Of a stretch of 41,010 nt of DNA, positions 1 through 9,213 are shown in pieces. A program made the position numbers and the translations under genes. A model generated the notes under the pieces. That model was not told the DNA's origin. It did not search any database and worked only from the letters and a program-made list of their open reading frames with translations. Source of the DNA: an uncultured Actinomycetes bacterium (lineage in GTDB: Bacteria; Actinomycetota; Thermoleophilia; Miltoncostaeales; Miltoncostaeaceae). Positions within the stretch are counted from its first letter, which is position 1. The number at the start of each line of letters is the position of its first letter. The stretch is taken from assembly GCA_937871165.1 (NCBI GenBank), contig CALMXK010000037.1:1-41010 (forward strand). Reading direction: 5' to 3'.

Positions 1-40
1 GCCTTAGTCTCGTGGGCTCGGAGATGTGTATAAGAGACAG
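1..40 (+). other. Residual Nextera (Tn5) sequencing adapter at contig end
   Basis: Bases 22-40 read AGATGTGTATAAGAGACAG, the 19-bp Tn5 mosaic end, and bases 7-21 match the rest of the Nextera read-2 adapter. This is library sequence, not genomic DNA. The genome starts at about base 41, so anything upstream of the first gene, including its -35 element, is lost. Confidence 0.97.
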
Positions 41-52
41 GGGCACGGGCCA

Positions 53-58
53 TATACT
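53..58 (+). promoter_or_regulatory. Candidate -10 element of the GGDEF/HD-GYP gene
   Basis: TATACT lies 10 nt before the ATG at 69, so the transcript would have a leader of only a few bases. There is no Shine-Dalgarno sequence. The matching -35 would fall inside the adapter and cannot be seen. Confidence 0.5.
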
Positions 59-68
59 TTGAGCCGAA

Positions 69-2729
69 ATGGCGCCCGTCCCTCAAACGGCAGCCCGATC
101 TCGCACCGACTGGAGCACGGACGTCGTCCGCGTGCGCCGACTCCAGGCGCTGCAGATGGTGGTCGTCGCCATCGTCGCCGTCGCCATGGTGACGGGCGGA
201 GTCGTCCTCGGGCGGCGGATGTTGTCCGCCCAACAGCTGGTCGCGAGTGCACAGACGCAAGCTCGTGAGCTTCACCGTCTGCGCGGCGACCTTCGATCGG
301 CCTACGCGTTCTTCCTTGAGAACCGCTCAAACGGCAAACCCGGACTCGACGAGCGCACCCGTCAGACGTTCACCGCGGGACTCCTCACGATCAACAAGCT
401 TCGCGGCGCGGATGCGAGCGACCCGACGATCGCGGGCGCCGTCGCCCGCCTCGATCGCTACATGGGCGAGCTCGCGGTGATCATCACCCGCGACTACTCG
501 GGCAGCGCGATCGGCAGCCAGAGCGACCAGGTGGTCGTACGCCGCGCGATCGCGGTCATCACCCAGATCGACCAGGCCGCCGTCGCCTGGGCGGGTCGCG
601 CATCCACACTCGCCGACGACCGCGTCGCCCATGTGCGTTCGTTGACCAAGAAGCTCATCGCGCTGCTTGTGACGATCGTCGTGCTCGGCGGACTCATCGG
701 CATGATCTTGGCCACGCGGCTCGCTGCGGCACGAACGCGGATCGTCGCCGCGCTCTTTGACGAACACGCCGCTCGTGGCGCGGTGATCGCGAGTGTTCAG
801 GATGGCCTCGCGGTCATCGGCGAGGACGGACGCATCGTCGATATGAACGATCGTCTCTCCTCGGTGACCGGCTACAGCGAGGATGAGCTTCGGTCTGCGG
901 TGGACGGTGTGCCGTACCTGGCGGGCACCGAGGTCGGTGCCGATGTGGTCGGCGAGCGTGACCTGCTGATTCAACGGCCCGATGGCACCGCCGTGCCCGT
1001 CATCTTGAGTTCGGCCCCGCTCTCGACGCCGAGCGGCGGCGCCGGCAGGGTGCACGTGCTCAAGGATGTGACCGAGCGAAAACGCGCCGAGACCGAGCTT
1101 CGCACCCTCGCCATGGAGCAGGCGGCGCTACGACGCGCGGCAACCGCGGTCGCAAGCGGAGCCAACCCGGAGGACGTGTGCTCCATCGTCGCCCGGGAAG
1201 TGGCACTGCTTCTCGGGGCATCGGGCGCGATCGTGAGTCGCTTCGATCGCACCGCCGATCGTGCCGTGCGCGTCGGCTCGTGGGTCGATCCGAGTGTGAG
1301 CGACCGCTTGCCCCAACGCCTTCCGCTTGAGCGCAACGTGGTCTCGATCGTGTACCGCAGCGGCATCCCCGCCCGTACCGAAGACACCACCGATCCCCCA
1401 CAAGACGTCTTCGCCAAAAATGGTTTCGCCGTCAGCATCGCCGCCCCGGTACGCGTCGGCTCGGCAGTGTGGGGAGCCGTGACCGCCGTCGCGCAACGTC
1501 CCGAGGCGCTTCCCGTCGGATCGGATCTGCGCCTCGCCCGGTTCGCCGAGCTGGTGGGCATCACTGTCGCGAACGCCGACGCTCGTACCCGACTTGCGCG
1601 TCTGGCCGCGACGGATGCCTTGACCGGCCTTGCCAATCACCGCACGTTTCACGAGCGCATCCGCAACGAGATCGAAATCGCCCGGGTGCAGCAGACGCCA
1701 CTCGCCCTGGTCATCCTCGACCTCGACCACTTCAAGGCCGTCAACGATTCGTTCGGCCACCAGGCCGGGGACGCGGTGCTGACGGCGTTCGGGCGCTGTC
1801 TGTCGATGGGCGCACGCTACGAGGAGCTTGTCGCACGGATCGGCGGCGAAGAATTCGCGTGGATCCTTCCCGGAAGCGACGGGGTCAATGCGCTTCGTGC
1901 GGCTGAGCGCGTCAGCGCCTCCTTCGCCGCGACCGACCATCCCGGGATCGGCCACGTGACCGTGTCCGCCGGGGTGTGCGATCTGTCCAACACCGAGGAC
2001 CCCGAAGAGCTGATGCGACTGGCCGATGGCGCGCTCTACTGGTCGAAGTCACATGGGCGAAATCGGGTGACGCTGTACGCGCCGGACGTGGTCGAGGAAC
2101 TCTCGGACAACGAGCGCGCCGAACGTCTGGCCAAGAGCCAGGCGAAGACGGCCTTGAAGACGCTCGCGACGTTGATCGATGCGAAGGACCCGGCCACCGC
2201 CCGGCACACCGAACGGGTCGCGATGCTCGCAGCCGAGATCGCCGCGATGCTCGGCTGGTCGCCCCAGCAGATCGCGATGTTGGAAGAGGCTGCGCTCTTT
2301 CACGACATCGGGAAGATCGCGATTCCGGATGAGTTGCTGCTGCAGACCGAGCCGCTCTCACCGGCCGAGCGTGACCGGGTGCAATCGCACGTCAAGGTTG
2401 GCGTGGAGCTGGTCGACGACGTGCTCCTGCCGGAGCAGGTGTCATGGGTCCACAGCCACCATGAGAACTGGGACGGGAGTGGCTACCCCGAGGGACGACG
2501 AGGCGACGACATCCCACTCGGTGCGCAGATCATCCATGTGGCGGACGCCTGGGACGCGATGACGAGCAACCGCCAGTACCGGGGAAGTCGCTCTCACGAC
2601 GACGCCGTCGAGGAGTGTCGCTCGAGAGCGGGGACCCAGTTCTCACCCGCGATCGTGGATCAACTGATCGAGGTCGTCGCGCGGGGTCGCCATCTCGACG
2701 ATCCCGACACGGCAATCTCACCGATGTGA
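69..2729 (+). CDS. Membrane sensor with PAS, GAF, GGDEF and HD-GYP domains
   Basis: An 886-residue protein predicted to make and break cyclic-di-GMP at the inner membrane. Order: TM helix ~28-48, a periplasmic sensor region, TM helix ~195-217, PAS ~235-340, GAF ~365-505, GGDEF ~510-670 and HD-GYP ~690-880. The cyclase active site reads GGEEF (592-596), a permitted catalytic form. The inhibitory RxxD site five residues before it reads RYEE, so product inhibition may be altered. The phosphodiesterase half keeps HDIGK (745-749) and GSGYP (803-807). An in-frame TGA at 60-62 fixes the upstream limit of the ORF. Its 3' end overlaps the convergent glycosyltransferase by 12 nt. Which activity dominates cannot be told from sequence. 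Confidence 0.93.
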   Translation: MAPVPQTAARSRTDWSTDVVRVRRLQALQMVVVAIVAVAMVTGGVVLGRRMLSAQQLVASAQTQARELHRLRGDLRSAYAFFLENRSNGKPGLDERTRQTFTAGLLTINKLRGADASDPTIAGAVARLDRYMGELAVIITRDYSGSAIGSQSDQVVVRRAIAVITQIDQAAVAWAGRASTLADDRVAHVRSLTKKLIALLVTIVVLGGLIGMILATRLAAARTRIVAALFDEHAARGAVIASVQDGLAVIGEDGRIVDMNDRLSSVTGYSEDELRSAVDGVPYLAGTEVGADVVGERDLLIQRPDGTAVPVILSSAPLSTPSGGAGRVHVLKDVTERKRAETELRTLAMEQAALRRAATAVASGANPEDVCSIVAREVALLLGASGAIVSRFDRTADRAVRVGSWVDPSVSDRLPQRLPLERNVVSIVYRSGIPARTEDTTDPPQDVFAKNGFAVSIAAPVRVGSAVWGAVTAVAQRPEALPVGSDLRLARFAELVGITVANADARTRLARLAATDALTGLANHRTFHERIRNEIEIARVQQTPLALVILDLDHFKAVNDSFGHQAGDAVLTAFGRCLSMGARYEELVARIGGEEFAWILPGSDGVNALRAAERVSASFAATDHPGIGHVTVSAGVCDLSNTEDPEELMRLADGALYWSKSHGRNRVTLYAPDVVEELSDNERAERLAKSQAKTALKTLATLIDAKDPATARHTERVAMLAAEIAAMLGWSPQQIAMLEEAALFHDIGKIAIPDELLLQTEPLSPAERDRVQSHVKVGVELVDDVLLPEQVSWVHSHHENWDGSGYPEGRRGDDIPLGAQIIHVADAWDAMTSNRQYRGSRSHDDAVEECRSRAGTQFSPAIVDQLIEVVARGRHLDDPDTAISPM

Positions 2730-3806
2730 TGCCGGCGTCGGGTCGCGGCGTCTGCGGACGATCTCGATGACCGGAGTGCCACGCCACTTGAGGATCTCGA
2801 GCAGGTAGACGAGGTAGGCGCCGACGGCGACGGCGACCGCAAGCGCCAGCACCACTCCGATGGCGCCACCCGTGCGGAAGCTCACGAGGATCGCGACGAC
2901 GCCCATGACGCTGCACCAGGCGTACAGCGTCAGCACGGTGCGCCGCTGCCCCCACCCGATGGACGAGAACCGATGGTGGAAGTGGCTGCGATCGGCGGAG
3001 TAGACGGGAAGCCCGTGTTTGATGCGCTTCAGCACCACGAATGAGGTGTCGAGGATCGGGATGGCGAGCACGATCAGCGGAACACCGATCGCCACGGCGG
3101 CTGCGCTCTTCATCACGCCACTCACCGCGACTCCGGCGATCGTGAACCCGAGCAGCATCGAGCCGGCGTCACCCATGAAGATGTCCGCCGGATGGAAGTT
3201 GTGGACCAGGAATCCGAGGGCCGCGCCGGCAAGCGACGCCGCCATGATCGCCGGGACCGACCGGTCGAGCGAGGCTGCGAGGACGGCGAACGTCGTCAGG
3301 CCGATCGCCGACACGCCCGCCGCGAGACCGTCCATGCCGTCGATGAAATTGATGATGTTCGCGAGTGCCACGAACCACAGCACGGTGATCGGATACTGCG
3401 CCGGTCCAAGGTCGCCCACACCGAGGATGGGCAGCGTGACGTGGTCGATCGTGAGACCGAACGAGACCGGAACGATGGCGCAACCGATTTGTCCTGCGAG
3501 TTTGATCGCCGGGTTCAGATCGACGATGTCGTCGAGAGCGCCGAGCAGCGAGATGAGGATCGCGCCGATCAACAGGCCCTTCGCGGGCGTGTCGAAACTC
3601 GGCAGGTAGTAGATCACCGGGATCAAGAACCCGCACAAGATCGCCAGGCCGCCGAGCAGCGGGGTCGGCTTGTCGTGGATGTCGCGGGCGTTCGGCTCGG
3701 AGACGGCCCCGACCATGCGGGCAAGCTGTCCCGCCAACGGGGTGAGCACGACAACCGCCACGAGGGCGACGAGGGCACACACGATTGGGATCAAGGTGTT
3801 CGTCAC
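2718..3806 (-). CDS. WecA/TagO-like polyprenyl-phosphate sugar-1-phosphate transferase
   Basis: A 362-residue polytopic membrane protein of glycosyltransferase family 4 (MraY/WecA/TagO). These enzymes move an amino-sugar-1-phosphate from a UDP-sugar to a polyprenyl phosphate, starting cell-wall polymer or arabinogalactan synthesis. Family motifs are visible: the Asp pair in LDDIVDL (91-97), NFIDGMDG (153-160), GDAGS (212-216) and the His-rich loop HFHHRF (275-280). About ten hydrophobic segments follow one another. The WecA/TagO branch fits better than MraY because no mur/dcw gene is nearby. Start is GTG with GGAG a few bases upstream, behind a recognisable promoter. The sugar specificity is not readable. 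Confidence 0.9.
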   Translation of the reverse strand: MTNTLIPIVCALVALVAVVVLTPLAGQLARMVGAVSEPNARDIHDKPTPLLGGLAILCGFLIPVIYYLPSFDTPAKGLLIGAILISLLGALDDIVDLNPAIKLAGQIGCAIVPVSFGLTIDHVTLPILGVGDLGPAQYPITVLWFVALANIINFIDGMDGLAAGVSAIGLTTFAVLAASLDRSVPAIMAASLAGAALGFLVHNFHPADIFMGDAGSMLLGFTIAGVAVSGVMKSAAAVAIGVPLIVLAIPILDTSFVVLKRIKHGLPVYSADRSHFHHRFSSIGWGQRRTVLTLYAWCSVMGVVAILVSFRTGGAIGVVLALAVAVAVGAYLVYLLEILKWRGTPVIEIVRRRRDPTPASHR

Positions 3807-3840
3807 GGCGGATCTCCGCGCAGGAATGCGCGTTCTGGGG

Positions 3841-3870
3841 ATTCTAGGAAGCCGATCGAAACACCTGCAA
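3841..3870 (-). promoter_or_regulatory. Promoter of the WecA-like gene
   Basis: On the minus strand, TTGCAG (3870-3865), an 18-bp spacer and TAGAAT (3846-3841) form a good housekeeping-type promoter. The start codon is about 35 nt downstream and has its own Shine-Dalgarno sequence. Confidence 0.55.
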
Positions 3871-3893
3871 TGGTTCCGTCGCCATGCGACGAG

Positions 3894-3916
3894 AAAAACC
3901 CCGCTCCCAGCGGGGT
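3894..3916 (-). terminator. Rho-independent terminator after recQ
   Basis: Starting 11 nt past the recQ stop, a 7-bp GC stem (3899-3905 with 3909-3915, 3-nt loop) is followed on the minus strand by five T. This is a textbook intrinsic terminator for the leftward recQ operon. Confidence 0.85.
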
Positions 3917-3926
3917 CGCCGTCGGC

Positions 3927-5807
3927 TCACTCCCGGGCGTCGGCCATCAAGGCGAGCACCGCCGCGCCGTACCTGTCCAACTTTGCGGCCCCGACGCCCG
4001 AGATCGACGCCAGCTCGTCATGGGTCGCAGGCTGCGACCGGGCGATCGCGGCAAGCGTGGCATCGGGGAAGATGACGTAGGCGGGAACCGCCTGGGCGCG
4101 CGCTTGTTCGGCGCGCCAGACACGCAGGGTGTCGAACCGGCGGGATGCGTCGTCGTCCAGATCCTCGACCGGAGCAGATGCCGCCTTGCGCGCACGCGGC
4201 GCCGGGATGTCACGGCGGACCTCCAGGGTTTGCTCGCCGCGAAGCAGGGCACCTGCGGCAGCGGTGAGGCGCAGACTGCCGTGTTCGTCGGTCGGATCGA
4301 GCATGCCGCCCGCGATCAGCGCGCGCGCGATGGCGGTCCACTCGTGGTGGCTGTGGTCGGCACCGATGCCCCAGGTCGTGAGACGGTCATGGCCGTTGCG
4401 CGCAACCTTGTCGGTGCGGTTGGCGCGAAGCACATCGACGATGTGTCCCATTCCGAACCGCTGACCGGTGCGGTACACGCATGACAGGAACTTCCGCCCG
4501 TCCTCGGTGGCGTCCACCACCGCCGGTGGCGACAGGCAGTTGTCGCAGTTGCCGCAGTCGCCCGGGTAGTCCTCGCCGAACCATGCAAGCAGCGACCGGC
4601 GCCGACATCCCGAGGATTCGCAGTAGCCAAGCAGCGCCGAGAGCTTGGCCATCTCCAGTCGGCGGCGCTCCGGCGGGACGTCGTTCATGTCGATCAGGCG
4701 GCGCTGATTGACCATGTCGGCAAGACCGTAGGCGAGCCATGCCTCCGCCGGTTGGCCGTCGCGCCCGGCGCGACCCGTCTCCTGGTAGTACCCCTCGATC
4801 GACTTCGGCAGGTCGGCGTGCGCCACAAAACGCACGTCAGGTTTGTCGATGCCCATTCCGAAGGCGATCGTCGCCACCATCACAACCCCGTCGGCCTGCA
4901 GGAAGTAGCGCTGGTTGGCCTCCCTCACCCCGGCGTCGAGGCCCGCATGGTAGGGACGTGCGTCGACGCCGGCGACGCGCAACCTGGCTGCAATGTCGTC
5001 CACGCGCTTTCGCGACCACGCGTAGACGATGCCGCTCTGACCGGCGTGTTCGGCGAGGAACCGCTCCAGCTGCTGGTGGCCGCCGTTCTTCACGACCACG
5101 CGGTAGCGGATGTTGGGACGGTCGAACGAGCTCAGGAAGATCCGCGCATCGCCGAGTGCGAGCCGCTCGATGATTTCGGCGCGCGTCGGCTCATCAGCGG
5201 TGGCGGTCAGCGCGATCCGCGGAACGTTCGGCCAGCGTTCGTGCAGCACCGTCAGCTCACGGTACTCGGGGCGGAAGTCGTGTCCCCATTGCGAGACGCA
5301 GTGGGCCTCGTCGATGGCGAACAGGTTGACGTTCGCCTGGTCCACGAGCGACAGGAACCGCTCGGTCATGAACCGTTCAGGCGCCACGTAGAGCAACTTG
5401 AGCTCGCCGGCCACGAACGCGCGCTCGGTCGCCATCGCAGTTGCCGTGTCAAGCGTGGAGTTGAGCACGGCAGCAGCCACACCGACCTGGCGCAGCGCGT
5501 CGACCTGATCCTGCATCAGCGCGATCAGCGGCGAGATGACCACAGCGCATCCCGGCCGAAGGAGTGCGGGCACCTGGTAGCACAGGGACTTGCCGCCACC
5601 GGTCGGCATGAGCACGAGCCCGTCGCCGCCCGCGACGACGTGGGCCACGATCGCCGCCTGGTCACCGCGGAAGTCCTCGAACCCGAAGACGCGCCGCAGC
5701 ACGTCGCGGGCACCGGCCTCCACTAGGGGCGCCAGTCTGGGCGACGTGACGACGTGGCGAGTCGGATGGCGCGCAGACGCGCGGTCGTCACAGCGGCCGT
5801 CGACCAC
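3927..5807 (-). CDS. recQ: ATP-dependent DNA helicase RecQ
   Basis: A 626-residue RecQ, a 3'-5' DNA helicase for recombination and fork repair. Walker A is MPTGGGKS (67-74) and the DEAH box is at 166-169, followed by the aromatic-rich loop SQWGHDFRP. Motif VI reads [10 protein letters not shown] (342-351). The zinc subdomain uses C401, C418, C421 and C424, then comes the RQC winged helix and a C-terminal HRDC domain (~550-626). All domains of a full-length RecQ are present. The start is GTG at 5807 with only a weak ribosome site; a GTG at 5723 is possible but would leave little before the helicase core. The RecQ-like gene lies 52 nt upstream on the same strand, probably in one operon. Confidence 0.96.
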   Translation of the reverse strand: MVDGRCDDRASARHPTRHVVTSPRLAPLVEAGARDVLRRVFGFEDFRGDQAAIVAHVVAGGDGLVLMPTGGGKSLCYQVPALLRPGCAVVISPLIALMQDQVDALRQVGVAAAVLNSTLDTATAMATERAFVAGELKLLYVAPERFMTERFLSLVDQANVNLFAIDEAHCVSQWGHDFRPEYRELTVLHERWPNVPRIALTATADEPTRAEIIERLALGDARIFLSSFDRPNIRYRVVVKNGGHQQLERFLAEHAGQSGIVYAWSRKRVDDIAARLRVAGVDARPYHAGLDAGVREANQRYFLQADGVVMVATIAFGMGIDKPDVRFVAHADLPKSIEGYYQETGRAGRDGQPAEAWLAYGLADMVNQRRLIDMNDVPPERRRLEMAKLSALLGYCESSGCRRRSLLAWFGEDYPGDCGNCDNCLSPPAVVDATEDGRKFLSCVYRTGQRFGMGHIVDVLRANRTDKVARNGHDRLTTWGIGADHSHHEWTAIARALIAGGMLDPTDEHGSLRLTAAAGALLRGEQTLEVRRDIPAPRARKAASAPVEDLDDDASRRFDTLRVWRAEQARAQAVPAYVIFPDATLAAIARSQPATHDELASISGVGAAKLDRYGAAVLALMADARE

Positions 5808-5859
5808 CGCCTCGACTCGTCGCGCTCACCGCACCGCATCCGCATGTCCGACGCGCGAC

Positions 5860-7002
5860 CTAGAGCTTCTCGAGCGCCGCGAGGATGGCCTCGCCATACG
5901 CGTCGCAGCGCGACGGCGTCACGATGCGACGCAGCTCGTCCATCGTCGTGGGCCGACGCACGATGAGGCGTGAGATGTCGGGGTCGGTGAGGATGCGGAT
6001 GGCAGGGACGCCCAGCTCGGCCGCATACGTCGCGCGCCAGCGGTACAACCCGCGCTTGGCCTCTTCGATCGCGCGCGCAGACGTCGAACGCTTCGGCGCG
6101 GCGGCCACGCGGCGCTTGGCCGGCTCACCGGTGGCCTTCTTGGCCGCGACGCCGCGGCGCTTGGGCATCGGTGCGTCGGGCAGCTGCATCTCACGGATGA
6201 ACCGGACTTCACGCTCGCCGCTGCGAACAGCCTCGGCAAGTGGCGTGGTGACGATTCCACCGTCGGCGTTGACCGCAAGCACCCCGATGGCAAGGAGCTG
6301 ACGATAGATGGCGTCCCACTGTGCCCGTGTGAGTGCGGAACCGCTTTTCCACACGTCGAGCCGGTCGTGGCCCTGACCTTCGACCGTCTCGGTGCGCTCG
6401 CCGAGCAATACGCTGATCAGGTGCTTGGCACTGAACCGCTCGCCGGTTTGGACGACGGCCTCCACCGCATGCGCAGCATCGGTGGCCCCAACCCGACCGG
6501 CGGGTGGAGTCACGCAGTTGTCGCAGATCCCGCACTCGTCGACGAGTTCGTGGCGCAGGAATCCGGCGATCGCCTGGGCTCGACAGCCCGACCACTCGGT
6601 GTATCCGTGCATGGCGTCGATCTCGTTGCGATCGACCTGCTCGTCGGCGCGAAGCCGTGCGAAGTCGGTCGGCGCGCCGATCAACGTGGCGGCACTCAGG
6701 GTGCCAATCTCGTCGAGTGCACCCACATATGCGTGAAGTCCCAGGTCTGCGTGGGTATGGACGATCCAGTTCGGGTCGCCCTCGCCGAGCGTGAGCACAT
6801 GCGCCGTTGCCGCATCCGGTGTGACGTCCAGTCCCGCCGTTCGCAGCGTCGTGGCGGTGTCGGCGACGCTCGTCGGCGTCGCGACCACCCGGCCACTGTC
6901 GCCTGGCATCGCACGCACAACCTCGGCAATTTGCGGTCCACTGTCGCGTTCATGGCGCTCCACAAATGCGAGTCGTAGTGCCTGGTCCGGTGCGTCGGTC
7001 AT
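5860..7002 (-). CDS. RecQ-like protein lacking the helicase ATPase (Zn-RQC-HRDC)
   Basis: A 380-residue protein that matches the C-terminal half of RecQ only. Residues ~36-110 look like a decayed second helicase lobe: IVHTHADLGLHAYVGALDEIG (80-100) lines up with the [18 protein letters not shown] stretch of the neighbouring RecQ, but the arginine-finger motif is gone. There is no Walker A or DEAH box. The four zinc cysteines are kept (C140, C157, C160, C163), as are an RQC-like winged helix (~170-270), a basic Lys/Ala linker (~280-312) and an HRDC-like end (~315-380). I chose ATG 7002; the frame is open up to 7338 but that extension is low-complexity and collides with the divergent gene. I infer a DNA-binding accessory or regulator, not a helicase. 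Confidence 0.75.
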   Translation of the reverse strand: MTDAPDQALRLAFVERHERDSGPQIAEVVRAMPGDSGRVVATPTSVADTATTLRTAGLDVTPDAATAHVLTLGEGDPNWIVHTHADLGLHAYVGALDEIGTLSAATLIGAPTDFARLRADEQVDRNEIDAMHGYTEWSGCRAQAIAGFLRHELVDECGICDNCVTPPAGRVGATDAAHAVEAVVQTGERFSAKHLISVLLGERTETVEGQGHDRLDVWKSGSALTRAQWDAIYRQLLAIGVLAVNADGGIVTTPLAEAVRSGEREVRFIREMQLPDAPMPKRRGVAAKKATGEPAKRRVAAAPKRSTSARAIEEAKRGLYRWRATYAAELGVPAIRILTDPDISRLIVRRPTTMDELRRIVTPSRCDAYGEAILAALEKL

Positions 7003-7256
7003 CCACACACCCTGACATACCAGCGCGCGACTGGTGTGCAAATCGGCCAAATGCATGGCAAGACGCCCCGCCTGACCCAGTCGGTCACCCCGACTGCACG
7101 CGGTTGAACGTCGGCTTCCATATGAGCGGTGTCGGGCCGCATCGTACGGCACGACACGCAACGATGGGTTCCCCGCGAGATCCGGGATGTCAGACCGTGG
7201 CAGGAGTCCGCCACGGGTGTGGCGAAGTTGTTCAGTCCAAGGGACTGGAGATTCCC

Positions 7257-8072
7257 ATGCGAGGGGCAATGCGGGACATGCGACGGCGGGGCAGGCATCC
7301 GGTGATTTGGATCGCTGCGGCCGCTTTGGTGGCGACACTGACCGAGACGGCGCGTTCGGAACACCCGCGGGTGATCAACAACGACCCGGCGCATCCGACC
7401 GCCGCACGTGCCGCAGATCTGTCACCGGCGATGCGACGTGCCGACGACGCCAAGTTCCGGGCAATCGTGCGCGCCAAACGCACAGCTGCGGTGGTTCCGT
7501 GGCAGCGGTATTTGATCGCCACCCAGGAACCGCAGTGGAACGTGTTCTACTGCGGTCCGGCCGCGGTCACCGCGAGTTTGCGCCAAGTGGCCTACCACCA
7601 CGGCCGCACAGTGGTCCTCAACCAGCGCCAGGCCGCGCGCGCCCTCGGCACCACCCGCGACGGCACGGTCTGGTCCGATGGCACAGGCTCCCCCGTCGCA
7701 CGCGTCATGAACCGGCACACGCCGACCGGCGTTCACTACGTGGCGCACTTCGTGCCCGCAGCGACGCCCGCCGAGGTCGACAAGCTCCGTCGCGTCGTAC
7801 GGTTCGACATCGCGCTGGATCGCCATCCCATCATCGCCGATGCGTTCCAGGCGCCAAACTCGCGCTACCACCTGACGGGTCATCCCACCAACCGGATCAT
7901 CTTCCACTGGTTCAACATCCGTGGATACAGCGAGGGTGGCAACCGCATCCACTACCAGGACTCTGTGGCCGGGGCATCCTCCGTGACCTGGCACGCAAGC
8001 GTTCCGCGGTACTCCAGCAGGTCGACGGTCGCGATGACGTCGATCGTCGCGGGCCGCGGATATGTCTGGTAG
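7257..8072 (+). CDS. Secreted C39-like (papain-fold) cysteine peptidase
   Basis: A 271-residue protein with a basic N-terminus and a hydrophobic signal segment (~15-30), so it is probably exported. EPQWNVFYCGPAAVTASL (91-108) carries the nucleophile Cys99 in the typical CGPA context of C39-like peptidases. His217 in the HWFNIRGY segment and Asp235 in HYQDS complete a plausible catalytic triad. No propeptide or ABC transporter is attached, so this is not a bacteriocin-processing C39 exporter. The start is ATG 7257 with GGAG (7247-7250) six bases upstream; the open frame back to 6966 has no signal sequence. It overlaps the next gene by 11 nt. The substrate is unknown; cell-wall or proteinaceous targets are both possible. 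Confidence 0.8.
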   Translation: MRGAMRDMRRRGRHPVIWIAAAALVATLTETARSEHPRVINNDPAHPTAARAADLSPAMRRADDAKFRAIVRAKRTAAVVPWQRYLIATQEPQWNVFYCGPAAVTASLRQVAYHHGRTVVLNQRQAARALGTTRDGTVWSDGTGSPVARVMNRHTPTGVHYVAHFVPAATPAEVDKLRRVVRFDIALDRHPIIADAFQAPNSRYHLTGHPTNRIIFHWFNIRGYSEGGNRIHYQDSVAGASSVTWHASVPRYSSRSTVAMTSIVAGRGYVW

Positions 8073-9189
8073 CCGGCTCTCCGTCACGGTCGCGTGCGTC
8101 GCCGTACTCGCCGCTGCCGGATGTGGCGGATCCACACCGACGCCTCCCCCGACCACGGTTGCGACCGGCAAATGGTGCACCGGGAAGACGGACGCCGCGT
8201 GGCGACGTTGGTTGTCGACGCCGGCGGTCGAGCTTTCGACCACGACATCGGTGACACCGTGGGCGCTCGCCGGCGACGGGCGCACATTCTTCGCGAGTCT
8301 GGCGTCGCCCGACTTCACCGGAGTGGTGCGGATCAACGCGGAAACGAACACGTACGTGCGGATCAGGGCGTTCCGCGATCCGCAGCAGTTTCAGGCGGTC
8401 GGCGCATTCGACGGCCGGTTTCTCGTGATTCGCGAGTATCACCGGCTGAACGACGCGCTTGCCGACTACACCGTCCATGCGTGGGACGCCACGTCCGGCA
8501 GCGTGTGGCAGATCGGCAGCGCCGTCTCCGACGGTGACGGCGGGTTCTTCCCCAGTCCCTGGCGCGACGTGTCGGTGCGCGGCGGGTTCGCAACATGGAC
8601 GACCGGCACGGGCGACGATGGTTCAGGAGAGGTTCACGTGTACGACCTGGTGCGCAGAGTCGACCGCGTCGTGCGTCGCGGCCACCCCGCCGGGGCGGTG
8701 CTGCTCGACGGCGCAGTGGTGGTGTGGCCCGAGTCACCCGGACCAGGTGAGCAGGCGGTGATGCGCGCGACGACCGTGACCGGCACACCCGCCCCGGTGC
8801 CCGCGGCGTTCGCCGGACGCGGGCTGATGGACGGCCTTGCGACCGATGGGCGAGCGGTTGCGCTCCCCGGCGACGACTGGACGACCCTGTCGTGGACAGC
8901 GGACTGGTCCCGACCGACGGCCACCGTGGTGACCGCAGGCGATGACGAGGTGATCACAAACAGCCTGGCGGTTGCAGGCGACCTGGTCGGATACGGCGTC
9001 GATCCGCTGCGCTTTCTCGCAGATGCATCCACCGGCCGTGCGGTCGAGCTTCCGGACGTCGCCTACACCCTGGTCGACGAACAGTCGGTGCTGGTGCTTG
9101 CGCGCGCAGGCGACAAGTCGCTCCATCCGGTCCAGCCCGTGCGACTCCTGTCGCGGCGATCGATGCCGCCGATGCCCGCATGCGGGTGA
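8062..9189 (+). CDS. Predicted lipoprotein, possibly beta-propeller
   Basis: A 375-residue protein with a short hydrophobic N-terminus ending in the lipobox LAAAGC, which makes Cys21 the lipidated residue. A Thr/Pro linker follows. The rest holds recurring short beta-strand-like units of the kind VHAWDATSGSVWQIG and VHVYDLVRRVDRVV, which suggests a TolB/WD-like propeller, but I cannot name a family. The ATG lies inside the end of the peptidase gene (11-nt overlap), so the two are probably translationally coupled and act together at the cell surface. Downstream is only the sigma-factor remnant. No catalytic motif was recognised. Confidence 0.7.
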   Translation: MSGSRLSVTVACVAVLAAAGCGGSTPTPPPTTVATGKWCTGKTDAAWRRWLSTPAVELSTTTSVTPWALAGDGRTFFASLASPDFTGVVRINAETNTYVRIRAFRDPQQFQAVGAFDGRFLVIREYHRLNDALADYTVHAWDATSGSVWQIGSAVSDGDGGFFPSPWRDVSVRGGFATWTTGTGDDGSGEVHVYDLVRRVDRVVRRGHPAGAVLLDGAVVVWPESPGPGEQAVMRATTVTGTPAPVPAAFAGRGLMDGLATDGRAVALPGDDWTTLSWTADWSRPTATVVTAGDDEVITNSLAVAGDLVGYGVDPLRFLADASTGRAVELPDVAYTLVDEQSVLVLARAGDKSLHPVQPVRLLSRRSMPPMPACG

Positions 9190-9213
9190 TGCGGGACGCC
9201 CTCTTTCCCGACC

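Noticed and set aside
7003-7338. Longer N-terminus of the RecQ-like protein, open up to 7338
   Set aside because: The extra stretch is Arg/Ser/Pro-rich, matches nothing and overlaps the signal peptide region of the divergent peptidase gene.
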